From positions 1-64,000 of the forward strand of contig WGMH01000005.1 in the NCBI GenBank assembly GCA_016125165.1: 64,000 bases of DNA, read 5' to 3'. The position numbers were made by a program, and so were the translations under genes. Source of the stretch: Alphaproteobacteria bacterium. GTDB taxonomy: Bacteria > Pseudomonadota > Alphaproteobacteria > Micropepsales > Micropepsaceae. This document shows, one piece after another, positions 8,227-16,314 of the stretch. The notes below the pieces were generated by a model that worked only from the letters and a program-made list of their open reading frames with translations, was not told the DNA's origin and did not search any database. Position 1 is the first letter of the stretch; the number at the start of each line of letters is the position of its first letter.

Positions 8227-8922
8227 ATGCTCTCCCGCATTCCCGATCCGGACGCCATCGCCGCATCACTCTCGAAGGATTCGTATTGCGTCTTGCCGAA
8301 ACTTCTTTCTGCGGCGCAATGCACGGGGTTGCGTACCCTTTATGATCGGGAAGACCTGTTCCGAAAACGCATTGTCATGCAGCGGCATGGCTATGGGCGG
8401 GGCGAATATCAGTATTTCACATACCCTCTGCCTGGTCTGGTGCTAGAGTTGAGAACCGGGCTCTATCCGTCGCTGGCCCTGGTCGCCAACCAGTGGAATG
8501 CGTGCCTGAAACGGGAAGGTCGCTTCCCGGAACACCATGACGCGTTCCGCCAAGCCTGCGCCGAAGCTGGACAAACGCGGCCCACGCCGTTGCTGTTGAA
8601 ATATCGGGCAGGGGATTACAATTGCCTCCATCAGGATCTCTATGGCGCGATGGTTTTTCCGCTCCAGGTGGCGGTGCTGCTGTCCGAGCCTGGCCGGGAT
8701 TTCCGGGGTGGAGAATTCATCCTCACCGAGCAACGGCCGCGGATGCAGTCTCGTGGCTCTGTTGTACCGTTGACGCAGGGGGATGCTGTGATCTTTCCCG
8801 TGCGGGAGCGACCGGCGGCGGGTGCGCGTGGTATCTATCGGGTCAATCTGCGCCACGGGGTTGGGACGGTGCAGTCCAGCGAGCGCTTCACGCTGGGCAT
8901 CATCTTTCATGATGCGGCTTGA
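8227..8922 (+). CDS. 2-oxoglutarate/Fe(II)-dependent oxygenase
   Basis: A 231-residue prolyl-hydroxylase-like dioxygenase. The facial triad is visible as His135-x-Asp137 in CLHQDLYG and His210 in LRHGVGTV, with Arg220 ten residues later placed to bind the 2-oxoglutarate carboxylate. The core strand FPLQVAVLLSEPGRDFRGGEFIL is typical of the 2OG-FeII_Oxy barrel. Substrate is unknown; relatives include protein, amino-acid and nucleic-acid hydroxylases. No signal peptide, so cytoplasmic. It has no obvious operon partner. Confidence 0.82.
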   Translation: MLSRIPDPDAIAASLSKDSYCVLPKLLSAAQCTGLRTLYDREDLFRKRIVMQRHGYGRGEYQYFTYPLPGLVLELRTGLYPSLALVANQWNACLKREGRFPEHHDAFRQACAEAGQTRPTPLLLKYRAGDYNCLHQDLYGAMVFPLQVAVLLSEPGRDFRGGEFILTEQRPRMQSRGSVVPLTQGDAVIFPVRERPAAGARGIYRVNLRHGVGTVQSSERFTLGIIFHDAA

Positions 8923-9039
8923 CGTCCCCGCCGCATCTGTGTGCTTGAAGCGGCCAGCGGCGTCGCTATCATGCGCGCCCTACTGACAAATTGTCGGCCA
9001 GAAATTCAAGAGCACCGCCACATAAGACCGGAGGACGTC

Positions 9040-10221
9040 ATGGATGTGAGCTTTTCGCCAGAGGAAGAAGCCTTCCGCAAGGAAGTGCAGGATTTCATCG
9101 CGGAGACCCTTCCCAAACTCGGCAAGACCTCGCGCCGTGACTTCACCACCAAAGAAGAATTTCTGGCCTGGCATAAGGCGCTGTACGCGCGCGGCTGGGT
9201 GGCCCCGCATTGGCCCAAGCAGTATGGCGGCGCGGGCTGGACTGTGACCCAGCGCTATATCTTCAACGAGGAAACGGCGAAGGCCGAAACGCCACAGACT
9301 TTGCCTTTCGGCCTTTCCATGGTGGGCCCGGTGATTTTCACCTACGGCAACGAGGAGCAGAAAAAGAAATTCCTTCCGCGCATTCTTTCCGGCGAAGACT
9401 GGTGGTGCCAGGGCTACTCCGAGCCGGGCGCCGGTTCCGATCTCGCAAGCCTTAAGACCCGCGCGGTTCTGGAAGGGGACCACTATGTGGTCAACGGCCA
9501 GAAGACGTGGACGACACTCGCCCAATTCGCCGACTGGATATTCTGTCTGGTGCGCACCAATCCGGATGTGAAATCCCAGGAAGGCATCACCTTTCTGCTC
9601 ATCGACATGAAAACGCCCGGCATCACCGTGAAGCCCATCATCACGATGGAAGGCGGCCATGAGGTGAACGAGGTGTTCTTTGACAATGTGAAGGTTCCGA
9701 TCGAAAACCGGATCGGCGAGGAGAACAAGGGCTGGACCTATGCCAAATTTCTGCTCGTGAACGAACGCTCCGGTATCGCAGGCGTATCACGCTCCAAGAA
9801 AAACATCGAACGGCTGAAGGAAATCGCTTCCGCGGAAACCGTGGATGGCAAGCCGCTGGTTTCCACGGATGAATTCGCGCGCAAGATCGCTGAAGTGGAG
9901 ATTGATCTGGCGGCGCTGGAATATACGGAACTGCGCACGCTGGCCGAGGAGGCAAAGGGCCGCTTCGCCGGTCCGCAATCCTCGATCCTGAAGATCAAGG
10001 GCACCGAAATCCAGCAACGCATTACTGAACTGATCGTGGAAGCCATCGGCTACTATGCCTATCCGAATGAACGGGGCTTCGGCGACAATGAATATCCCCC
10101 CGGCCCCGACTATGCCGTCGGCGAAGCTGGTGTCTATTTCAACTGGCGCAAGGCCTCGATCTACGGCGGCTCCAACGAAATTCAGCACAATATCATCGCG
10201 AAAGCGGTGCTGGGGCTTTAA
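9040..10221 (+). CDS. acyl-CoA dehydrogenase, PimC-like large subunit
   Basis: 393 residues of the acyl-CoA dehydrogenase fold, closest in feel to PimC, the large subunit of pimeloyl-CoA dehydrogenase, and to FadE26-type steroid enzymes. FAD/substrate motifs include WWCQGYSEPGAGSDLAS (121-137) and GQKTWTTLAQFADWI. The usual C-terminal catalytic Glu (YEGT) is absent: the position reads YGGSNEIQ. Glu242 in LLVNERSG, on helix G, is the likely base, as in isovaleryl-CoA-type enzymes. ATG 9040 follows GGAGGACGTC. A near-palindrome GACAA-A-TTGTC sits upstream at 8985-8995. The next gene encodes the matching small subunit. Confidence 0.87.
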   Translation: MDVSFSPEEEAFRKEVQDFIAETLPKLGKTSRRDFTTKEEFLAWHKALYARGWVAPHWPKQYGGAGWTVTQRYIFNEETAKAETPQTLPFGLSMVGPVIFTYGNEEQKKKFLPRILSGEDWWCQGYSEPGAGSDLASLKTRAVLEGDHYVVNGQKTWTTLAQFADWIFCLVRTNPDVKSQEGITFLLIDMKTPGITVKPIITMEGGHEVNEVFFDNVKVPIENRIGEENKGWTYAKFLLVNERSGIAGVSRSKKNIERLKEIASAETVDGKPLVSTDEFARKIAEVEIDLAALEYTELRTLAEEAKGRFAGPQSSILKIKGTEIQQRITELIVEAIGYYAYPNERGFGDNEYPPGPDYAVGEAGVYFNWRKASIYGGSNEIQHNIIAKAVLGL

Positions 10222-10238
10222 CGAAATCATCGAGAAGA

Positions 10239-10261
10239 CCCTCTCCGGTAGGCGGAGAGGG
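10239..10261. promoter_or_regulatory. perfect 9-bp hairpin between the two dehydrogenase genes
   Basis: CCCTCTCCG at 10239-10247 pairs perfectly with CGGAGAGGG at 10253-10261 around a 5-base loop. It lies in the 77-base gap between the large- and small-subunit genes. No T run follows, so it looks more like an mRNA-processing or differential-stability element than a terminator. Confidence 0.45.
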
Positions 10262-10298
10262 TACACACACGAGACATTGGCACTAGGGAAGCGCGCAA

Positions 10299-11429
10299 AT
10301 GGATTTTTCCTACACCGAAGAGCAGACGCTGCTCCGCAACTCCGTCAGCAAGTTCCTGGCGGACAATTACGATTTCGAATCCTTCAAAAAGATTTCGCGC
10401 TCGGAAACGGGCTGGAAAAAGGAGAATTGGACGCAGTTTGCCGAGCTCGGCCTACTGGCCGCGCCGCTGCCGGAAGAGTTCGGAGGTCTGGGTGGCGGTG
10501 CATTCGAAACGCAGATCGTGATGGAAGATTTCGGCAGGGCGCTGGTCGTCGAACCGTTCGCCGGTACGGTCGTTGTTGGCGGCGGTTTCCTGAAGCATGG
10601 CGGCAGCGCCGCGCAGAAGGAAGAATGGCTCGGCAAGATCGCGGCGGGTGAAACGGTTCTGGCATTTGCCTTCGCCGAAGCGCAGGGCCGTTTCAATTAT
10701 GCCGATCTTGCGACCACCGCGAAGAAGTCCGGCAGCGGCTATGTGCTGAACGGCAAGAAGGCCGTCGTGATTGGTGCGCCATGGGCAGATCACCTGATCG
10801 TCACAGCGCGTACGGGAGGTTCTCAGCGAGAGGATCAGGGCGTCTCGGTATTTCTCGTTCCGAAGTCGGCAAAGGGTGTTTCCACGCGTGACTACGCAAC
10901 GGTCGATGGCCTTCGCGCCTCAGAAGTCACGTTCGAGAACGTGGATGTGCCTGCGGCAAACCTGATTGGCGCGGAAGGCAATGGACTTCCCCTGATCGAA
11001 CGCGTGACCGACGAGGCCATCGCGGCGCACAGCGCGGAGGCAACTGGCGCGATGAAGGTTCTGCTGGATGCGACTGTGGAATATTCCAAGACCCGCAAGC
11101 AGTTCGGCGTTCCGATCGGGAAGTTCCAGGTTCTGCAGCACCGCATGGTGGACATGTTCATGAACTATGAGCAGTCCCAATCCGTCACGCTGATGGTGAC
11201 GCTGAAGCTTGAAGCCGAAGAGACAGAGCGTAAAAAGGCGGCAAGTGCAGCCAAGGTGCAGATCGGCAAGGCAGGTCGCTTTGTTGGCCAGAGCGCGGTG
11301 CAGATTCACGGTGGCATGGGCATGACCGACGAACTGAATGTCGGCCATTACTTCAAGCGCCTCACGATGCTCGACACGCTGTACGGCAACGTCGATCACC
11401 ATCTGAAGCGCTATGCTGCGCTCAGCTAG
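10299..11429 (+). CDS. acyl-CoA dehydrogenase, PimD-like small subunit
   Basis: 376 residues; starts MDFSYTEEQTLLRNSVSKFLADNYDF, the pattern of PimD, the small subunit of pimeloyl-CoA dehydrogenase. It keeps the flavin-binding C-terminal half (SKTRKQFGVPIGKFQVLQHRMVDM and QIHGGMGMTDE) but ends in LYGNVDHHLKRYAALS, lacking the catalytic YEGT glutamate. In alpha2beta2 enzymes of this kind one subunit supplies the active base and the other is largely structural, which fits this pair. It follows the large-subunit gene with an intervening hairpin, so an operon making one heteromeric dehydrogenase for a dicarboxylic or branched acyl-CoA is inferred. Confidence 0.85.
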   Translation: MDFSYTEEQTLLRNSVSKFLADNYDFESFKKISRSETGWKKENWTQFAELGLLAAPLPEEFGGLGGGAFETQIVMEDFGRALVVEPFAGTVVVGGGFLKHGGSAAQKEEWLGKIAAGETVLAFAFAEAQGRFNYADLATTAKKSGSGYVLNGKKAVVIGAPWADHLIVTARTGGSQREDQGVSVFLVPKSAKGVSTRDYATVDGLRASEVTFENVDVPAANLIGAEGNGLPLIERVTDEAIAAHSAEATGAMKVLLDATVEYSKTRKQFGVPIGKFQVLQHRMVDMFMNYEQSQSVTLMVTLKLEAEETERKKAASAAKVQIGKAGRFVGQSAVQIHGGMGMTDELNVGHYFKRLTMLDTLYGNVDHHLKRYAALS

Positions 11430-11432
11430 CAA

Positions 11433-12908
11433 TCAGCCGGCTTTTTTGACGGATTGAACAGGCGGCGCGAGTACGCGCTCCGCTGGAAGGGTGACGGTCA
11501 CGGTGGTTCCGTGACCAAGCTCGCTTTCGAGAGAGACGCTGCCATCGTGCGCCTCGGCAAAGCCTTTGACGATCGCAAGGCCCAAACCCGTACCCCGCTC
11601 ATGCGAGGTAATGTCGTGGCGCCCTTGTCCGAAACGTTCGAACACTCGATCGCGATCTTCTTCGGCGATGCCGATTCCGTTGTCCGCGATACGGATGATC
11701 ATCCGCCCGCTAGCGTCGATCTGGGAAAAGACTTCAACCCTGCCGCCGCGCGGTGTGAATTTCAGCGAGTTCGACACAAGATTGGCGACGATCTGCCGAA
11801 GGCCGCGCTCATCGCCGCGAACGCGCGGTATGTTCTTCTGCAAGATCTTTGTGATTGTGAGCTCGCCTTCCGCAGCTTTGGCGGCTGACGCCTCCAGCAC
11901 GTCGTTGATGAGCGCTGTCATGTTCACGTCGCTTTCCCGCAGGGAGAGTCTGCCACCCTCGATCTTGGCGAGATCGAGCATGTCATTGATGAGTCCCAGC
12001 AGATGCTGGCCGGAATCGTGAATGATTTCGGCGTATTCCGTGTATTTGTCGACTGAATCTCCGAACGCCTTTGTCTTGATAAGTTCCGAGAACCCCAAAA
12101 TGGCGTTCATCGGCGTGCGCAATTCGTGATTCATGTTGGACAGGAATTGGGATTTTGCCCGGCCGGCGGCGGCGGCCTGCGCGCGCTCGCGGTCGGAGAT
12201 TTCCTTGGCAACCTTGAGTCCCTGAACAAGATCGGCCCGCTCATGTTCGAGACGCAGAAGCTTGTTCATCGAACCATGCAGGGAAATAGCGTGACTGATC
12301 ATCAGCAAGAGGAACACAGCGCTCGTGCCGCCGAGCGTGCGATCCATCGTATCTGGCGATGTTAGCGTTGGCACAAGCATGAAGACCCCGTGCACAACCA
12401 CCAGTGCCGCCATGGTTGCGGGCTGTGCCGCACCTGAAGCGACCGATCCGGCGAGCGAGCACGCCAGAACCATGATGAGAAGCATGTGATTTAGAGGCTC
12501 ACCGGGCGCCCAAAGGAACACGGTCATGGAACACCACACGATGGAAAATGCGGTGGTGGCAAAGAAGCGCGCTTTCACGCGGAGGCGGATGCCTTCCAGT
12601 GTATTCGTCGGGACGCTTTGCAGCCACCACGTCAGGCGATTCATGGCAAGGCCGCTTGCGGCGACAGCGATCCACCAGCCGGTACGCATTGCATCCGATA
12701 CCCAGCTGGCGCAAGCCAGCGCAACAAAGAACGCTGCAACCGGAATGAGGATGGGAGCTGTCTGTGCGTTGGCGCGGCCAAGGCGCAATTGCGCCTCTGT
12801 GATCCACAGATTCTCGGGATCCGGATGGACCCACTGGCGCATGGCCCCGATCGATGCGCGCGCTGACTTCAGCGCGGCACGTATTTGAAGTCGAATGCGA
12901 TCACGCAT
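11433..12908 (-). CDS. membrane sensor histidine kinase (orphan)
   Basis: A 491-residue kinase. About six hydrophobic segments span residues 50-215 with little periplasmic sequence, so it probably senses something in or near the membrane. A short coiled coil (215-250) leads to the HisKA box NMNHELRTPMNAILGFSEL with phospho-acceptor His261. The ATPase domain shows the N box (IVANLVSNSLKF), G1 (DNGIGI) and G2 (GTGLGLAIVKG). I chose ATG 12908 because a longer reading would run into the upstream kinase gene. No receiver or response-regulator gene is adjacent. It is downstream of and paralogous to the kinase at 13045-14517. Confidence 0.88.
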   Translation of the reverse strand: MRDRIRLQIRAALKSARASIGAMRQWVHPDPENLWITEAQLRLGRANAQTAPILIPVAAFFVALACASWVSDAMRTGWWIAVAASGLAMNRLTWWLQSVPTNTLEGIRLRVKARFFATTAFSIVWCSMTVFLWAPGEPLNHMLLIMVLACSLAGSVASGAAQPATMAALVVVHGVFMLVPTLTSPDTMDRTLGGTSAVFLLLMISHAISLHGSMNKLLRLEHERADLVQGLKVAKEISDRERAQAAAAGRAKSQFLSNMNHELRTPMNAILGFSELIKTKAFGDSVDKYTEYAEIIHDSGQHLLGLINDMLDLAKIEGGRLSLRESDVNMTALINDVLEASAAKAAEGELTITKILQKNIPRVRGDERGLRQIVANLVSNSLKFTPRGGRVEVFSQIDASGRMIIRIADNGIGIAEEDRDRVFERFGQGRHDITSHERGTGLGLAIVKGFAEAHDGSVSLESELGHGTTVTVTLPAERVLAPPVQSVKKAG

Positions 12909-13044
12909 GAAATCCGATGGAGGGTTTTCGGCGGGCGGCAACCAAGCCTCTCCCCCAAGAGTTGCACGCCAGAATGCCGCACAAGGGGTTAAGGCTTGAT
13001 TTCGTCCGTGCACGCATAAATGCGCGCAGGAGTTGAAGTTTCGG

Positions 13045-14517
13045 CTAGGATGCCGCGCTTTGGGCGGCGCAAAGACGGTCTTCCGGCAGGTGGATCGTAA
13101 CGGTGGTCCCATGCCCCACCCGGCTCTCCAGCGTCACATGGCCGTGATGAAGTTCCACGAGCCCCTTGACGATGGAAAGGCCAAGCCCCGTTCCCTTATC
13201 CGCCATCACCACATCGTGACGGCCCTGTCCGAATTTTTCGAATACGTGCACCAATTCGTCTTGGGCGATGCCGACCCCGGTGTCGCGCACGCCAAACGCC
13301 ATGCCACCGCGGTTTGGCAGGCATCGCGCAAATGCCGTAACGGTGCCGCCCGCGGGGGTGAATTTCATGGCGTTTGAAAGCAGGTTGAGCACGATCTGCT
13401 TCAGGGCGCGTTCTTCACCACGTATCGATTTCGGCAGACGAAAAAGCTCCAGCTCGATGAAGATGCCGGCGCTCGCGGCGCGCCCATCCATCAGATCCAC
13501 GCATTCCTGCATCAGCATGCCGATGTCGACATCTTCGTCGCGCAACTGCATGGCGCCGGCTTCGATCTTTGCCAGATCGAGAATGTCGTTGATGAGCGCC
13601 AGAAGATGCCGTCCGGACTGATGGATAAGGCCGCTATATTCCTTCTGCCGTTCGGGATGGCCGCCCAATACGCCCGACTGAATCATCTCCGAGAATCCGA
13701 GAATGGCGTTCAGCGGTGTTCGCAGTTCGTGGCTCATATTGGCCAGGAACTGCGATTTGGCACGGCTCGCGGTCTCGGCGCGCTCGCGGGCCAGATCAGA
13801 ATCGTCCTTGGCGCCACGCAATTCATCGATCAGCGCTACCCGCTCATGTTCCAGCTCGAACATCTTTCGTGTCGTCTCATGACTGCCATTGAGCTGACCA
13901 AGCATGGCAAAGACATAGGCAGCGGCCATTGCCTCATAGGTGTAGCCAAGCCACGTATTCATGAGGAATGGGCCAAGCAGCAACGACATGCCGTAGATCA
14001 GCAGAACGCTTTGCCCCGCCGGCAGGAATGGCGCGTTTACCGACACACCGCTCGCAAGGGATGCGGCCACGAGCAACAGCAGAGTGGTCGAATGAACGGC
14101 ATCTCCGGGTAACGAAAGGGCAGGCATGATGGCGACCCACGCCAGGGAAACCAGAACCGTGGAGATCGTATAGACACGGGCAAGTTTTCTGACGTTCGCG
14201 ATTGTCGGCGGCAGGTCATGTATTTTGACAAGGCGGCCATAGACCTCCGCGCCCACGCAGGTGGCGGTCAATATCGCCCACCAACCCAACGCGCGCCATT
14301 CCGGCAGTTGATCAATCCGGTAAAGCGCCAGCAGGCCTGCTACGACCGGAAGGATGAAGACCACGTTTTTTGTTGCGCCACGGATCATTTGCAACTGGCG
14401 ATGCGCCAGCAGGGCTTCTGCTTCCGTGGCTGGATTGAGCGCGCGTCTCCAGGACTCCCGCATCTTCGCCCAAGGCGCGGGTGCTTTGACGGCAATATCC
14501 GGAATTCCCAACGCCAT
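13045..14517 (-). CDS. membrane sensor histidine kinase (orphan), paralogue
   Basis: 490 residues with the same plan as its downstream neighbour: a cytoplasmic lead of about 45 residues, roughly six membrane spans to residue 205, then the HisKA box NMSHELRTPLNAILGFSEM with His263 and a complete ATPase domain (NLLSNAMKF, DTGVGI, GTGLGLSIVKG). Kinase domains of the two are clearly similar while the membrane halves have diverged, which suggests tandem duplication followed by change in the sensed signal. 136 bases separate it from the second kinase; both may be on one transcript. The core resembles PleC/DivJ-type kinases of alphaproteobacteria, but the partner regulator is not here. Confidence 0.88.
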   Translation of the reverse strand: MALGIPDIAVKAPAPWAKMRESWRRALNPATEAEALLAHRQLQMIRGATKNVVFILPVVAGLLALYRIDQLPEWRALGWWAILTATCVGAEVYGRLVKIHDLPPTIANVRKLARVYTISTVLVSLAWVAIMPALSLPGDAVHSTTLLLLVAASLASGVSVNAPFLPAGQSVLLIYGMSLLLGPFLMNTWLGYTYEAMAAAYVFAMLGQLNGSHETTRKMFELEHERVALIDELRGAKDDSDLARERAETASRAKSQFLANMSHELRTPLNAILGFSEMIQSGVLGGHPERQKEYSGLIHQSGRHLLALINDILDLAKIEAGAMQLRDEDVDIGMLMQECVDLMDGRAASAGIFIELELFRLPKSIRGEERALKQIVLNLLSNAMKFTPAGGTVTAFARCLPNRGGMAFGVRDTGVGIAQDELVHVFEKFGQGRHDVVMADKGTGLGLSIVKGLVELHHGHVTLESRVGHGTTVTIHLPEDRLCAAQSAAS

Positions 14518-14626
14518 CGTCGACGCTTCTCCCCCGCATATTGTGAGGGTGCGTACTTAAGGACGCTTTGACATACAGGGTGAACGCGCGGTTAACTTCA
14601 CACATTCGCAAATGGGAGAAACGCAA

Positions 14627-14917
14627 ATGGCAATCGGTGTTGTGGCAACGTTAAAGGCTGCTGAAGGCAAGGAAGCGGAATTTGAGGCAATCTTCCGCGG
14701 CCTGGCCGAACAGGTGCGCGCCAATGAACCTGGCAACAAACTCTATCAGTGCTTCCGCTCCAAGAAGGACAAGGGCACCTATGTGGTCATGGAAATCTAT
14801 GAGTCGGATGAAGCGCTGAAGGCGCATGGTCAGTCCGATCACTTCCGCGCGGCGGGCCCCAAGCTGGGCGGTGTGCTCGGCGGGGCGCCGGATATCCACT
14901 ACATGGAACCTATCTGA
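14627..14917 (+). CDS. antibiotic biosynthesis monooxygenase (ABM) domain protein
   Basis: A 96-residue ferredoxin-like ABM protein related to YgiN quinol monooxygenase. Typical features are IGVVATLKAAEGKEAEFEAIF at the start, the central PGNKLYQCFRSKKDKGTYVVMEIYES, and the pair HGQSDHFR. Such proteins oxidise small quinols or phenols without cofactor, or act in unknown housekeeping roles. ATG 14627 follows GGGAGAAACGCA, favouring it over the upstream in-frame ATG. It is divergent from the kinase gene and could share a promoter region with it (about 110 bases). Confidence 0.82.
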   Translation: MAIGVVATLKAAEGKEAEFEAIFRGLAEQVRANEPGNKLYQCFRSKKDKGTYVVMEIYESDEALKAHGQSDHFRAAGPKLGGVLGGAPDIHYMEPI

Positions 14918-14962
14918 GGTTTCGATGCACCGTAGCTTACGTTGCGGAATACTCGACCGGTG

Positions 14963-14990
14963 GGTCCGGCGCGCGTAGGCTCGCCGGACC
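14963..14990. promoter_or_regulatory. perfect 9-bp inverted repeat upstream of dehydrogenase
   Basis: GGTCCGGCG at 14963-14971 pairs with CGCCGGACC at 14982-14990 around a 10-base loop. It lies between the ABM gene and the PimC-like gene that starts at 15009. There is no T run. It may be a leader structure or a protein-binding site. Confidence 0.35.
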
Positions 14991-15008
14991 GCTACCGGAG
15001 TACACGAC

Positions 15009-16217
15009 ATGGACCTTTCCTTTTCAAAAGAAGATCTCGCGTTCCGCGACGAAGTCCGCCGCTTCATCGACGAGGCCTATACGCCGGAACTGCGCACAAA
15101 GAATACGCGCTCCAAGAACGGCTATCTCGACAAGGAAGGCATGGTTCAGTGGCAGCAGGCGCTCTATCGCAAAGGATGGGCCGCACCGCATTGGCCAGTT
15201 GAATATGGCGGGCCCGGCTTTACCGCCACGCAGAAGTACATCTTTGATCTTGAGATGAGCGCGGCGGGTGTACCCACCTCATCGCCGATGGGCCTTCGCA
15301 TGGTCGCGCCTGTCATCATGGCTTTCGGTACTCCCGAACAGAAAAAGAAGCACCTGCCGCCAATCCTGGCGAGCGAAGTGTGGTGGTGCCAGGGATATAG
15401 CGAACCCGGCTCAGGATCCGATCTGGCTTCGCTGCAAATGAAGTGCGAGGACAAGGGCGATCACTATCTGCTCAATGGATCGAAAATCTGGACCACCCAT
15501 GCGCAATGGGCGGACTGGATGTTCAACCTCGTTCGCACATCCAACGCAGGCAAGCCGCAGGAAGGCATCACCTTTCTTCTGGTGGACATGAAGACGCCGG
15601 GCATCAGCGTTGAGCCGCTCGTCACGCTCGATCTGCCAGTGGCGAACCAGCAGGAGATCAATCAGGTCTTCTACACCGATGTGAAAGTGCCGAAGGAAAA
15701 CCGTATTGGCGAAGAGAACAAGGGCTGGACTTACGCCAAATATCTCCTCGAATTCGAACGCGGCAATGCCTATGGGCCGGGCTTGAAGCGTGCCATCGCC
15801 AAGGTGCGCAAGATGGCATCGGCGACAGATGCTTCCGGCGCGCGATTGATCGACGATTCCAGCTTCCGTGCGCGGCTGGATTCGCTGGAGATCGAAGTCA
15901 CCTCCATGGAGTTCTTCGAGCTTCGCATGTTCTCGGCTATGAGCGCTGGCCAGCGGCCAGGCGCGGAATCGTCCATGCTCAAATGCAAAGGCACCGATCT
16001 GCAGCAGGCCATCAGCGAGTTGTCGGTGGAGACGCTCGGCTATTACTGCATGCCCTTCGTGCGCGACACATTTGCCAATACCAACGAGCCGAGCATCGGG
16101 CCGGATTTCGCGGCGCCCGTGACGCCTTACTATTTCAACCTGCGCAAGGCTTCGATCTACGCGGGTTCGAACGAAATCCAGCACAACATTATGGCGAAGG
16201 CAGTGCTAGGTCTTTAG
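15009..16217 (+). CDS. acyl-CoA dehydrogenase, second PimC-like
   Basis: 402 residues, a clear paralogue of the gene at 9040: the two share WWCQGYSEPG, the GITFLL-DMKTPGI segment, RIGEENKGWTYAK and the C-terminus SNEIQHNI-AKAVLGL. Again the C-terminal catalytic Glu position is not YEGT (here YAGS). A helix-G Glu in YLLEFERGN is the probable base. No small-subunit gene follows, so it may be homomeric, or borrow the small subunit encoded 4 kb upstream. Its substrate is presumably a different acyl-CoA from that of the first enzyme. Confidence 0.87.
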   Translation: MDLSFSKEDLAFRDEVRRFIDEAYTPELRTKNTRSKNGYLDKEGMVQWQQALYRKGWAAPHWPVEYGGPGFTATQKYIFDLEMSAAGVPTSSPMGLRMVAPVIMAFGTPEQKKKHLPPILASEVWWCQGYSEPGSGSDLASLQMKCEDKGDHYLLNGSKIWTTHAQWADWMFNLVRTSNAGKPQEGITFLLVDMKTPGISVEPLVTLDLPVANQQEINQVFYTDVKVPKENRIGEENKGWTYAKYLLEFERGNAYGPGLKRAIAKVRKMASATDASGARLIDDSSFRARLDSLEIEVTSMEFFELRMFSAMSAGQRPGAESSMLKCKGTDLQQAISELSVETLGYYCMPFVRDTFANTNEPSIGPDFAAPVTPYYFNLRKASIYAGSNEIQHNIMAKAVLGL

Positions 16218-16314
16218 CTGGCGCCAGCCCAGCTTCCGCCGCAATCCCGCCCTTCGGCTGGCAAATTCGCCGTCGATGCTCTGGCGTCGTTGCGCATTTC
16301 GTCAGGGGGATATC

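Noticed and set aside
9040..10221. Treating the PimC-like dehydrogenase as catalytically dead because YEGT is missing
   Set aside because: A helix-G glutamate is present at the position used by isovaleryl-CoA-type and FadE26-like enzymes.
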